Counted from the stretch's first letter, positions 20,504 to 32,880 are shown. The stretch: DNA of 64,000 bases from Pseudomonas asiatica (GCF_040214835.1 NZ_CP157874.1:3724001-3788000), one strand, 5' to 3'. Notes: a model not told the origin generated them from the sequence alone. Numbers and translations are program-made.

Positions 20504-20601
20504 CAGGCTTGGGCCGTCCACACCGCCAGCTCATAACCGTCTGGGTAGATGAAAATGAACACCATGTTGTCGATCTGCCGATCAGTACCGCGAATGCCCA
20601 T
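20503..20601 (-). CDS. 32-residue ORF translationally coupled to the RutR-like gene
   Basis: An ATG at 20601 is preceded by CGGAGC 7 bases upstream. It encodes a peptide beginning MGIRGTDRQIDNMVFIFIYP and ending ELAVWTAQA, with codon use like that of neighbouring genes. The TGA overlaps the regulator ATG by one base. It could be a small cytoplasmic protein or a leader cistron setting regulator expression; I do not recognise a family. Confidence 0.55.
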   Translation of the reverse strand: MGIRGTDRQIDNMVFIFIYPDGYELAVWTAQA

Positions 20602-20721
20602 GTGTGCTCCGTGCCGAAGGGGTTTGCCCTAGTCTACTCCGCTTACTCCAAGCCAGCGCAATCCCTGTAGGAGCGGCCTTGTGTCGCGAAAGGGGTGCGT
20701 AGCGCCCCCGGGATTTCAGCC

Positions 20722-22536
<1,815 letters not shown>

Positions 22537-22561
22537 TGGGGCTCCTTTGTGTGTTTGCCTG

Positions 22562-22666
22562 TGCTGGCCTCTTCGCGGGTAAAACCCGCTCCCACAGGTA
22601 CATCACAGGCCTTGAAACCATCGATATCCCTGTGGGAGCGGGTTTACCCGCGAAAGGGCCGGCACA
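22562..22666. repeat. REP inverted pair between zwf and the GH15 gene
   Basis: Arms GGCCTCTTCGCGGGTAAAAC onward and the complement GGTTTACCCGCGAAAGGGCC; the left copy carries an extra A. It lies in the zwf-GH15 gap. Confidence 0.85.
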
Positions 22667-22681
22667 GGCTCTACAAAAAAC

Positions 22682-25167
<2,486 letters not shown>

Positions 25168-25370
25168 GAGCCGATGCTCCCCTTTCGAAATAAATGACAA
25201 CACAATCCAGCTTTTCAGATTAGTCCAGCGAACCGCTCGAGGGTTCAGCGACGAACGGCGAGACCACGATAAACAAAAAAGTTCCCAAGACCTGCGAAAG
25301 AATTCAAAATGCGCCCGCGTGAAGCGTCTACGCTTTGACTTGTCACTAGCCAATACCGCGAGGTGTGCTC

Positions 25371-25538
25371 ATGGGTACCTTGATGCCTGCAACCCCAACC
25401 CAGACCCTCTATGTCTCCGTGCGCCGTGATGAGCTGCGTAAACTGAAGGACGAACGTGACCAGCTGCGTCAGCAGGTCGCCCAACTGAACCTGCTGCTGG
25501 CGCAGGCGCGCACAGACGGCAAAGCCGTTACCCTCTGA
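25371..25538 (+). CDS. Small coiled-coil protein, 55 residues, unknown function
   Basis: The ATG follows GAGG by 7 bases and codon use matches neighbours. The peptide has a short N-terminal part (TPTQTLYVSVRRDEL) then a charged heptad stretch from RRDELRKLKDERDQLRQQV through AQLNLLLAQ, a likely two-stranded coiled coil. A perfect AAGCGT/ACGCTT inverted repeat (25322-25335) lies upstream and could be an operator. Divergent from gnd. No known family recalled. Confidence 0.7.
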   Translation: MGTLMPATPTQTLYVSVRRDELRKLKDERDQLRQQVAQLNLLLAQARTDGKAVTL

Positions 25539-25552
25539 GTTTGCCCCTCCCC

Positions 25553-25576
25553 TGTGGGAGCCGAACTGCTCCCACA
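25553..25576. terminator. Half-REP stem-loop between convergent genes
   Basis: Perfect 9-base stem TGTGGGAGC/GCTCCCACA with loop CGAACT, located 14 bases after the coiled-coil gene stop and 4 bases before the PAAR gene stop. It probably terminates one or both converging transcripts; no long U-tract. Confidence 0.5.
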
Positions 25577-25580
25577 TCGC

Positions 25581-25838
25581 TCAATCGAGCAGCCAGCTAT
25601 TATCGCCATTTTCCAAGGTACCGCCATGACTGGTGGCATCGCCGACCCTGGCAAGCGGCTGCCCATCATCCATCATCAGTGCCGAGCCGCTGGTAATCAC
25701 CGCCCCACACCCGAGCCTGTCGCCAACCCTGGCGGCTGCCCTGCCGTTGACGAAGAACAGACTGGAGCCGCTGCTGATGCTGGTCGGGCCGCACAATGGG
25801 CAGTGGTGAGTGTGACCCAGCAGAACGATGGCAGGCAT
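25581..25838 (-). CDS. PAAR-domain protein, type VI secretion spike tip
   Basis: An 85-residue PAAR protein that caps the VgrG trimer and sharpens the T6SS spike. It has the repeated PAAR pattern: GHTHHCPLCGP at the N-terminus, AARVGDRLGCGAVITSGSALM in the middle and ARVGDATSHGG near the end, where His and Cys residues bind the tip metal. There is no extension carrying a toxin. The ATG at 25838 has GGGAG 8 bases upstream. It is the last gene of the vgrG-effector-immunity unit. Confidence 0.9.
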   Translation of the reverse strand: MPAIVLLGHTHHCPLCGPTSISSGSSLFFVNGRAAARVGDRLGCGAVITSGSALMMDDGQPLARVGDATSHGGTLENGDNSWLLD

Positions 25839-25892
25839 TGTTGCCACTCCCGAATCATGTGAGGCGCCAGGCACGCATGCCGGCAGCGCCAA

Positions 25893-26855
25893 TCAGAACG
25901 TTCTCGACAGCCGCCAGTGCACGACCTGGCCATCGATCTCAGGGAACGGTACCTGGTGCATGAACACCTGCTCGCCCACCATGCGCTCGACGCAGACGTA
26001 GTACCCTGGCCATGGGCAAGGCGTGCCGGAAGGCCAGCCTGGGGCATCCTCGCGCCTGGCGGTTTCCGGGTCGCGGAACTGCTTGCCCAGGCGTCGGTAA
26101 TGCGCCCTTTCGACGAGCGCCTGCGGGTAAAAGCGGGGAGCGCTTTCCAGGGCATCACCCTGCACAGACCATAAAAACGCCACCAGTGCCGCCTCGAAGG
26201 CCCAATAACCCAAGTGGTCACTCCGTGCCCGGGTGTGGCGCTCGTGCCAGTAGCAACCGTGCGCATTGGCGTACCACTGCCCGAGATAGTGCATGAGCGC
26301 GTCATGCTGCGCGGGGCCTTTCAGGTCGAGGCACTCCAACAAGGCGCCGTAAGGTTCGGGGTGAAGCAATGAGGTGCCTGGGTAGGCCTTGCCAAGCCGC
26401 TGGAACAGGCGATGCAGCAGCAGGTCGGGGCTGCGCTCGTCGTCCTGGTTCAGCCAGCCCAGTACCTGGTCGACACGCTCGGGGTAACCGCACAGCACCG
26501 CCAGCGACAGCAGCCACAAGGCAAGCCGGTATTCATCCGACACCCACGGGCGCAACTGCTCGCTGGTTGCCGGGTACGCCGAAAAATGCCGGGCGAACTG
26601 GGCAAACGCATAGTCTGCATAGGCCTCCACCAACTCCATCGGCTCGCCACCGGAATACCGCTGCACTGTCAGCTCCAGTGCCATGTGTGCCCAGTCGCGG
26701 CTAAGGCCACGGTAGTGATGCCTGTGCTCGGCTGGCCCGATCAGCAATGCCTGGGCGTCAGGGTCGGCGAATTCCTGCTCTTTTTCACGCGTCGAAGCCA
26801 GGTAATGCTGCTCGACCATCCACGGGTCGCGCTTGATGCTGTCGAACTGGCCCAT
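25893..26855 (-). CDS. Immunity protein C, DUF1910/DUF1911 (PoNi-like)
   Basis: A 320-residue soluble protein homologous to, but clearly diverged from, the two immunity genes upstream: GGEPMELVEAYADYAFAQF versus GGEPIEALEFYVDHMFSQF, and a shared GYWAFEAALVAFLW block. Such proteins are the immunity partners (PoNi) of PoNe DNase effectors. No cognate toxin lies next to it, so it may protect against a different variant. GGGAGG stands 5 bases before the start, and it begins 15 bases after immunity B ends. The first 33 codons recur as a truncated copy at 28061-28183. Confidence 0.8.
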   Translation of the reverse strand: MGQFDSIKRDPWMVEQHYLASTREKEQEFADPDAQALLIGPAEHRHHYRGLSRDWAHMALELTVQRYSGGEPMELVEAYADYAFAQFARHFSAYPATSEQLRPWVSDEYRLALWLLSLAVLCGYPERVDQVLGWLNQDDERSPDLLLHRLFQRLGKAYPGTSLLHPEPYGALLECLDLKGPAQHDALMHYLGQWYANAHGCYWHERHTRARSDHLGYWAFEAALVAFLWSVQGDALESAPRFYPQALVERAHYRRLGKQFRDPETARREDAPGWPSGTPCPWPGYYVCVERMVGEQVFMHQVPFPEIDGQVVHWRLSRTF

Positions 26856-26870
26856 TGGCCCTCCCGCACG

Positions 26871-27827
26871 CTATAAGCCTTTCACCAAGCGCCAAACCAG
26901 AGAGCGCCCATTTTCGCTCGGCATCTCTACACCTTGCATGAATGTCTGAGGCCCCACCGCCCATTCATCACATACCCACACCCCCGTGCGCGGGCAAATT
27001 TCGCCCGACCTGGCAAGCGCATCCGAATACGGCGCGCTTTGCAGTTGTTCAGGGAAGCTTTTGATAACTTGACGCTTGCGAGCATCGTCTACCAAATCCT
27101 TCGGGTAGAAAGGAAGATCTCTATAGGGCGTATCGTCGACGCCCCACAACACAGTGACCAATCCTGCCTCAAAGGCCCAATAGCCGAAGAAACCCGCATC
27201 GCTTCGTGCCTTGTGCCGGTCATGCCAATAACAGTTGCGCATGCCGCGATACCACTGCTTCAGGTAACTACGCACTGCCTGTTGCTGCTCATCCTTCTCG
27301 GTAGTTACGGCATTGAGCAATTCATGGTAGGGGCGCTCATGAATCAACGTACTCCCGGGGATCGTCACCCCCACACGGGAAAACAGTTGCCGCAACAGGA
27401 TGTCCTCACCGTCATCTGGGGCTTCACTCAAAAAACCTGCGATTTGCCTGATGCGCCCGGGTTTGTTGAACAGCACTGCAAACGATAGAAGCCAGAGTGT
27501 GTACTGATAGGCATCCGACTCCCACAGTTTCAAGCTGAAACTCGGATAAGCTTGCTTGTGACGTTGAAACTGGGAAAACAGGTGATCCGCGTAAAACTCA
27601 AGCGCTTCAATGGGTTCCCCTCCCGAATATAGAGCAATGAGCAACTCCATAGACTGAAAGCACCACCTCCAGCTCAACATCTTGACATTTACATACTCGG
27701 GACGCTCAATTTCGAGAAAAGACTCAGCCTGGCGCTCTACATAATTCTCCTTCCAAAAAGAAACACTATCGAGATAGGCTGCCTCTTGCAAAAAAGGCTC
27801 ACGCTTGACCCGATCAAATCCAGTCAT
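26871..27827 (-). CDS. Immunity protein B, DUF1910/DUF1911 (PoNi-like)
   Basis: A 318-residue predicted PoNi immunity protein. From residue 138 to the end it is identical to immunity A, while residues 1-137 differ at many positions (for example SVSFWKENYVERQAESFLEI against SVDFWKKYYVELKAEEFLAL). It starts 9 bases after the stop of the displaced toxin fragment, the same spacing as immunity A to the intact toxin, so it was once paired with that toxin. Lower GC than the flanking genes. Ribosome site AGGGGG. Confidence 0.85.
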   Translation of the reverse strand: MTGFDRVKREPFLQEAAYLDSVSFWKENYVERQAESFLEIERPEYVNVKMLSWRWCFQSMELLIALYSGGEPIEALEFYADHLFSQFQRHKQAYPSFSLKLWESDAYQYTLWLLSFAVLFNKPGRIRQIAGFLSEAPDDGEDILLRQLFSRVGVTIPGSTLIHERPYHELLNAVTTEKDEQQQAVRSYLKQWYRGMRNCYWHDRHKARSDAGFFGYWAFEAGLVTVLWGVDDTPYRDLPFYPKDLVDDARKRQVIKSFPEQLQSAPYSDALARSGEICPRTGVWVCDEWAVGPQTFMQGVEMPSENGRSLVWRLVKGL

Positions 27828-27836
27828 TACACACCC

Positions 27837-28085
27837 CTATTGGATCACATCACCGATAAATTTAGCATTTTCGTCGAGCTTGACTATTTCCGTTACCACA
27901 CCACCTTCATCTACGATCATTAACCAACGTTCATATCCGGCGAATGCAACTTCTTCCGCCTGTTTTTTCCCAAGCTCCAAGTCAAGTCTCGGCTCAATCC
28001 ACGCATCACTCATCTGCCTGGCGCTCGGAAACCCCTTACTCCTTTTTTGTAACCGGCAAACTACCCGGCGAAAACGCGCCCCCGT
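27837..28085 (-). pseudogene. Displaced, frameshifted PoNe toxin C-terminus
   Basis: The minus strand encodes about 67 residues homologous to the end of the effector at 29165: SKGFPSARQMSDAWIEPRL through AGYERWLMIVDEGG to IGDVIQ and a TAG stop. Upstream of SKGF, a one-base gain in a T run near 28041-28050 (six T against three T and two extra C in the intact copy) shifts the frame; the GAFSPGSLPVTK segment continues in another frame up to about 28085. There is no start codon, catalytic E-x-K or N-terminus, so it is an orphan toxin tip that could be restored by recombination. Confidence 0.85.
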
Positions 28086-28183
28086 TCAGGGTTGGCGAAC
28101 TCCCGCTCTTTTTCACAGATCGAGGCCAGGTAACGCTGCTCGTCCATCCACGGGTCGCGCTTGATGCTGTCGAACTGGCCCAT
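28061..28183 (-). pseudogene. Truncated copy of the immunity C 5' end
   Basis: An ATG at 28183 with the same upstream GGGAGGGCC as immunity C opens MGQFDSIKRDPWMDEQRYLA, matching the start of the gene at 26855. After REFANPE the sequence switches to the toxin-tip sequence (GGGGCGCGTTTTC) and stops at 28061 after 40 residues. The join lies at a short GA match and marks the duplication breakpoint. Confidence 0.8.
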
Positions 28184-28198
28184 TGGCCCTCCCGCACG

Positions 28199-29155
28199 CT
28201 ATAAGCCTTTCACCAAGCGCCAAACCAGAGAGCGCCCATTTTCGCTCGGCATCTCTACGCCTTGCATGAATGTCTGGGGCCCCACCGCCCATTCATCGCA
28301 TACCCACACCCCCGTGCGCGGGCAAATTTCGCCCGACCTGGCAAGCGCATCCGAATACGGCGCGCTTTGCAGTTGTTCAGGGAAGCTTTTGATAACTTGA
28401 CGCTTGCGAGCATCGTCTACCAAATCCTTCGGGTAGAAAGGAAGATCTCTATAGGGCGTATCGTCGACGCCCCACAACACAGTGACCAATCCTGCCTCAA
28501 AGGCCCAATAGCCAAAGAAACCCGCATCGCTTCGTGCCTTGTGCCGGTCATGCCAATAACAGTTGCGCATGCCGCGATACCACTGCTTCAGGTAACTACG
28601 CACTGCCTGTTGCTGCTCATCCTTCTCGGTAGTTACGGCATTGAGCAATTCATGGTAGGGGCGCTCATGAATCAACGTACTCCCGGGGATCGTCACCCCC
28701 ACACGGGAAAACAGTTGCCGCAACAGGATGTCCTCACCGTCATCTGGGTCTTGACTCAAAAAACCTGCGATTTGCCTGATGCGCCCGGGCTTGTTGAACA
28801 GCACTGCAAACGATAGAAGCCAGAGTGTGTACTGATAGGCATCCGGCTCCCACAGTTTCAAGCTGAAAGCCGGATAAGCTTGCTTGTGACGTTGAAACTG
28901 GGAAAACATGTGATCCACATAAAACTCAAGCGCCTCAATGGGCTCTCCCCCCGAATAAAGTGCTACTAGTAACTCCAGAGATTCAAAGCACCAATCCCAA
29001 CTCAACCCTTCAACACTTACGAAATCTGGGCGTTCCAACGCTAGAAACTCTTCAGCCTTTAGCTCCACATAGTATTTTTTCCAAAAATCAACAGAGTTTA
29101 GATAGGCTGCCTCTTGCAGCAAAGGCTCACGTTTGATCTCATCAAATTTCTTCAT
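28199..29155 (-). CDS. Immunity protein A, cognate to the PoNe effector (PoNi-like)
   Basis: A 318-residue DUF1910/DUF1911-type protein placed 9 bases after the effector stop, the standard position for a cognate immunity gene. No signal peptide or membrane segment, consistent with neutralising a cytoplasmic DNase. Conserved blocks are WLLSFAVLF, HERPYHELL, RNCYWHDRHKARSDAG, GYWAFEAGLVTVLWG and FYPKDLVDDA. Lower GC than the flanks. C-terminal residues 138-318 are identical to immunity B. Confidence 0.88.
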   Translation of the reverse strand: MKKFDEIKREPLLQEAAYLNSVDFWKKYYVELKAEEFLALERPDFVSVEGLSWDWCFESLELLVALYSGGEPIEALEFYVDHMFSQFQRHKQAYPAFSLKLWEPDAYQYTLWLLSFAVLFNKPGRIRQIAGFLSQDPDDGEDILLRQLFSRVGVTIPGSTLIHERPYHELLNAVTTEKDEQQQAVRSYLKQWYRGMRNCYWHDRHKARSDAGFFGYWAFEAGLVTVLWGVDDTPYRDLPFYPKDLVDDARKRQVIKSFPEQLQSAPYSDALARSGEICPRTGVWVCDEWAVGPQTFMQGVEMPSENGRSLVWRLVKGL

Positions 29156-29164
29156 TTTCAGACC

Positions 29165-30568
29165 CTACTGAATTACATCACCTATAGATCTCGCATGCCC
29201 ATCAAGCTTGACTATCTGGCTTACAGCACCCCTCTCATCTACGGTTATCAACCAACGCTCATATCCAGCCGAGCGAATATTCATTGCCTGTTCTTTCCCC
29301 AAACTTTCGGAAAGCCTTGGACGAATCCACGCATCACTCATCTGCCTGGCACTCGGAAACCCCTTACTCCCCTTTGTAACCGGCAAACTACCCGGCGAAA
29401 ACGCGCCCCCCGTTCGATACTTGGTCTCGGTAATGATGAACGGCGGCGGTGGATGGGCATTACGATAGACGCCATCCAGCCCGCGCCCGGTAGGTTTCAT
29501 TTGCAGGCTGCGAGGCCCACGAGCGGCCGACAGCAGGTTCTCATGGCCTTTGCCGAGCATGTACTGATCACTGACCACCTCCCCATAAATGCCCTTCTGC
29601 GTCCGGGTCGCCGTGGAATGATCGAACACGTGCACATTGGCGCCATGCGTGGCAGCTGCCGCAGAGGTGGGCACTGGCGGGCCGAGCGCACCTTCGGGGC
29701 GCTCGAGGTAACGCGGACGCATGCCAATGCCAGAAGTCACCCGCCCACCACTCATCGCCATGGGCACCGGCTTAGGCGCATGCACCCCGGCCTGCGCAAC
29801 CTGCGCGGGCAGATCGCTGGCCTGTTCCAGCACCTTGGCCAGCCTGGCGTCGAGGTGCATCAACGCCCGTGGGATTTCCCGCACTGCATGCACCTGCACC
29901 GCGTAGAACTGGGCTTCCATGGCCTGCAGCCGCACCAACAGGTGCGCGGCCGCCTGGTTGAAGGGCCAGTTGCCCAGGTAGCTGCGAAGCTTTGCCGTTG
30001 CCGCGATGACCTTGGTCAAGAACTGGTTCAGATAGGCCAGCAAATCCTTTTCATAGCTCGTGAACCTGACCTGGCGCAGCCAGAACTCCACGCTGCCGCG
30101 GGTGAACTTGCCAAGAAACGCAACCACGGTCCGCAAGATGATCTGGCTTTCACGGATAAGCAGCAGGCACAAACCTCGCAGAAACGCTGCCGCTTCCTGG
30201 CCGACCAATGCACCTGCCACCGAGCCCACGGGGGTGCCCACCGCCCCCACCACGGCACCGATGATCGGCGCGATCAAGGTAAGCAGGCAGGCAACCAGCA
30301 GCACCCACTCCTGCCACTGTGGCGGCTGCGCCGTTGCCTGGCTGTCATCCGCCGTGTAGCGCTTGCCCAAGCGCAGGCACACTGCGGCCAGGTCACGGGC
30401 GCTGAGCACGATCACCACCCTAGGCACCAACGACAGCAGCATGTCGGCAATGACCACGCTCAGTGGCCGTTCCTCGGCAAACTCGCCCAGCACCAGGTCA
30501 CGCAGCCAGCCAAAGCCGCCTGCCACCCTTTCTACCGCTTCATCCAGCCAGTCAGCGGCGGAGTTCAT
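29165..30568 (-). CDS. T6SS cargo effector with C-terminal PoNe-type DNase domain
   Basis: A 467-residue putative antibacterial effector. Residues 1-360 are unrecognised: a helical N-terminus and a Gly/Ala/Val-rich hydrophobic stretch at about 87-125 that may cross a membrane. From 361 the toxin domain reads GRGLDGVYRN, then PFIITETKYRTGG and ARQMSDAWI. This matches the PoNe subgroup of PD-(D/E)xK nucleases, with Asp365, Glu381 and Lys383 as likely active-site residues. The start overlaps the vgrG stop (ATGA), tying expression and loading to that VgrG. No MIX, FIX or PAAR domain is evident. Confidence 0.83.
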   Translation of the reverse strand: MNSAADWLDEAVERVAGGFGWLRDLVLGEFAEERPLSVVIADMLLSLVPRVVIVLSARDLAAVCLRLGKRYTADDSQATAQPPQWQEWVLLVACLLTLIAPIIGAVVGAVGTPVGSVAGALVGQEAAAFLRGLCLLLIRESQIILRTVVAFLGKFTRGSVEFWLRQVRFTSYEKDLLAYLNQFLTKVIAATAKLRSYLGNWPFNQAAAHLLVRLQAMEAQFYAVQVHAVREIPRALMHLDARLAKVLEQASDLPAQVAQAGVHAPKPVPMAMSGGRVTSGIGMRPRYLERPEGALGPPVPTSAAAATHGANVHVFDHSTATRTQKGIYGEVVSDQYMLGKGHENLLSAARGPRSLQMKPTGRGLDGVYRNAHPPPPFIITETKYRTGGAFSPGSLPVTKGSKGFPSARQMSDAWIRPRLSESLGKEQAMNIRSAGYERWLITVDERGAVSQIVKLDGHARSIGDVIQ

Positions 30569-32880
30569 GACTGGCCACCTGCCGAGGTGCAGCCGGCAAG
30601 CAACGCCTGCAAGGCAGCATCCGGCTCGGTTGCGGTCGTCAGCTGCAGCGAGCCTTGGCCAACCTCGTAGCGCACCTGGGCGCTGCAACCGGGGGTAACG
30701 CCAGCCAGGCGGGCATAGCCGTTCTGGTCGACCATACCCTGGCGCTGGGTGCCATCGGACAACGTCGCCACGTAGGCCGTGCCCGCAATTGGCGTACCGT
30801 CGGCATGCACCAGGCGAAACTCGATTTCCTCCTGCGACGGTGCAGGCGGCTCACCGTAACGTGCAGGCGCCTTTACCTGGGCGATGGCATGCAACAGCAG
30901 TGGCTCGGGGCAACCGATTTCGATGCGGCCATCACCCAGCTTGATGAACGCCCCGCCGCAACTCAGGGTCAGCGACGTTCGGCTATCGATGTGCACATGG
31001 CCGTGATGGCTGGTGATCGACACATCGTCATTGGCATCGACCCGCAGTTGCCCGCCGACCTGCACACGCTTGTCCTGCGCGACCTGCTCGCTGGCCTCGA
31101 GGCCAACCATCACGCTCAACGCCCCGCCAACGGCCAACGACTTGCCCAGGCCTATGCTTTCGACTTTGCCAAGGGCGACCGTTTCGCTCTTGCTGGCGCC
31201 GACCTTGACACTGCGGTTGCCACCTATGTGCACCACTTCGTCATGCTCGACGCGCTCGCTACGGTCATTGCCGATGAGCGTGGTTTCGTTGTGTTTCACG
31301 ACGTTGTTCTGGTCGCGCTCGGCATGAATGAATACTTCCTGGCGCCCCAGTTCGTCCTCGAAGCGCAACTCGTTGAAGCCATCGCCTTTATGGGTCTGGC
31401 TCTTGATGGTCATGCGGGTCTTGTGTTCGGGCAGGTCGTAAGGCGGCAGCTGGTCACCGCAGTAGGTGCGCCCGGTGATCATCGGCTGGTCAGGGTCGCC
31501 ATTGACGTACTGGACAATCACATCCTGGCCAATACGTGGAATGGCCATCGAACCCCAACTGCCACCGGCCCAGCCTTGCGACACCCGCACCCAGCAGGAA
31601 CTGAATTCGTTGTTGCTGCTTTCACGGTCCCAGGGGAAGCTGACCTTGACCCGCCCCCACTGGTCGCAAAAAATCTCTTCGCCCGGCGGGCCGACTACGG
31701 TGGCCATGTGCGGGCCATCGATGCGCGGCTTGGCCAAGGGTGCCGGGCGCCATTCGGCCATGCCTTGCACCAGCAGCGCATCGTTCACATAGCAGGTACC
31801 TTGTTCGGCGCCGGCGGCTTCTTCCTGCAGGCTGGTGAACTGCGTACCTTCGTGGCACAGGCTGATCACGCGCCAGTGCACATTGAGGTCTTCACGCGGG
31901 TGGCCGACGAGGGTGAAGCTCAGGCCTGGCTGCAGGCGCACGTCATCGCCCTGTACTTCGGCCAGGCGGGCGTCATGGCGCAGGGCCGTCAGCCGCGTTT
32001 CAGTGAAGGGCTTGCCGACCGCATCGCGCTTGTAGCGGCCCGGGTAATCAAAAAACTCGTAGTCCAGCGACTGGTGCGTGATTCCGCTGGCCTGAGCCTT
32101 GTGCTCCTGGCGATAGGCCGGGTTGGTGAAGGTGTAGTCGCGCTGCACCTGCTGCGCGGTACGCACCTGCTCGCAGTAGCGCAAACGCCGCAGGCAGGCA
32201 CGGGCTTGGTCGCCACCGCTACTGGCGTGGTACAGCACCTTGTCGGGGCCGAGATCATCTTCATCCAGCCAAAGCGCCTCCTCATCTACGGTCTTTAGCG
32301 TGCCCCGGCTGAGCAACCCAAGCGATAGCAGGCGATCGGTAACGATCAGCGTGTGGTGCCTGGCGCAGTGCACAAAGCGGTAGACGAAGCCCTCTTCAGC
32401 GGCAAGGCGATGGATGAAGTCGAGGTCGGTTTCCCCTGCCTGGACACAGAACTCACGCACCTGGTGTTCGGCGCTGCTATTGAGCTCAAACCGGGCAATG
32501 CCCTGACGCTTGAACATCAGTTCAAGAATCTGCGGCACGGTTTTCTGCTGGAAGATGCGCCAGTTCGAACGCAAGCGGGCACGGGCCAGTTGCGGCTCGA
32601 CCACAGCGTGGTAGCGCGTGCGACAGAAGCCGGTTTCACCTTGGCTGAAGGCACTGACCAAGCCATGCACATGACGCAGTGGCCGGTCTGCGCAATAAAG
32701 GGTGAATAGCGCAGGCTTGTCGAGCACCTGGCCGAAGTCGACATCACTGTCGTAGCTGACAAGTTCAAGGTTCAGCACAAATGGCTGGCTGATAGCTTCT
32801 TCCAGCTTGAATGAAACCACTTCGAACTCCGTGCGCCCGGCAAGCGCCTGAAATCCGAAACGAAAGTCCGACTGTTTCAT
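30565..32880 (-). CDS. vgrG: VgrG spike protein with C-terminal extension
   Basis: A 771-residue T6SS tail-spike protein. The N-terminal gp27-like hub (FEVVSFKLEEAISQPFVLNLEL, FCVQAGETDLDFIHRLAAEEGF) is followed by the gp5 OB-fold (GPPGEEIFCDQWGRVKVSFPWD, WAGGSWGSMAIPRIGQDVIV, DPDQPMITGR) and a DUF2345 beta-helix rich in GGN and VGG repeats. The last ~90 residues (from EEIEFRLVHADGTPIAGTAY) look like a small beta-sandwich, perhaps an adaptor for the effector encoded next. No other T6SS structural genes are in the window, so this is an orphan vgrG cluster. Confidence 0.93.
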   Translation of the reverse strand: MKQSDFRFGFQALAGRTEFEVVSFKLEEAISQPFVLNLELVSYDSDVDFGQVLDKPALFTLYCADRPLRHVHGLVSAFSQGETGFCRTRYHAVVEPQLARARLRSNWRIFQQKTVPQILELMFKRQGIARFELNSSAEHQVREFCVQAGETDLDFIHRLAAEEGFVYRFVHCARHHTLIVTDRLLSLGLLSRGTLKTVDEEALWLDEDDLGPDKVLYHASSGGDQARACLRRLRYCEQVRTAQQVQRDYTFTNPAYRQEHKAQASGITHQSLDYEFFDYPGRYKRDAVGKPFTETRLTALRHDARLAEVQGDDVRLQPGLSFTLVGHPREDLNVHWRVISLCHEGTQFTSLQEEAAGAEQGTCYVNDALLVQGMAEWRPAPLAKPRIDGPHMATVVGPPGEEIFCDQWGRVKVSFPWDRESSNNEFSSCWVRVSQGWAGGSWGSMAIPRIGQDVIVQYVNGDPDQPMITGRTYCGDQLPPYDLPEHKTRMTIKSQTHKGDGFNELRFEDELGRQEVFIHAERDQNNVVKHNETTLIGNDRSERVEHDEVVHIGGNRSVKVGASKSETVALGKVESIGLGKSLAVGGALSVMVGLEASEQVAQDKRVQVGGQLRVDANDDVSITSHHGHVHIDSRTSLTLSCGGAFIKLGDGRIEIGCPEPLLLHAIAQVKAPARYGEPPAPSQEEIEFRLVHADGTPIAGTAYVATLSDGTQRQGMVDQNGYARLAGVTPGCSAQVRYEVGQGSLQLTTATEPDAALQALLAGCTSAGGQS

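Larger units (their letters stand above)
26757..29413. repeat. Direct duplication of about 1.33 kb in the effector-immunity cluster
   Basis: Two tandem units (26757-28085 and 28085-29413) share the order: immunity C 5' end, intergenic GGGAGGGCC, immunity gene, 9-base gap, toxin C-terminus. The offset is exactly 1328 bases at both immunity starts and stops. The immunity 3' two-thirds and intergenic sequences are nearly identical. The immunity N-terminal third and adjacent toxin tip have diverged. Confidence 0.85.

Noticed and set aside
30655..32298. 547-codon plus-strand frame opposite vgrG
   Set aside because: Antisense shadow; vgrG has full-length family motifs on the other strand.
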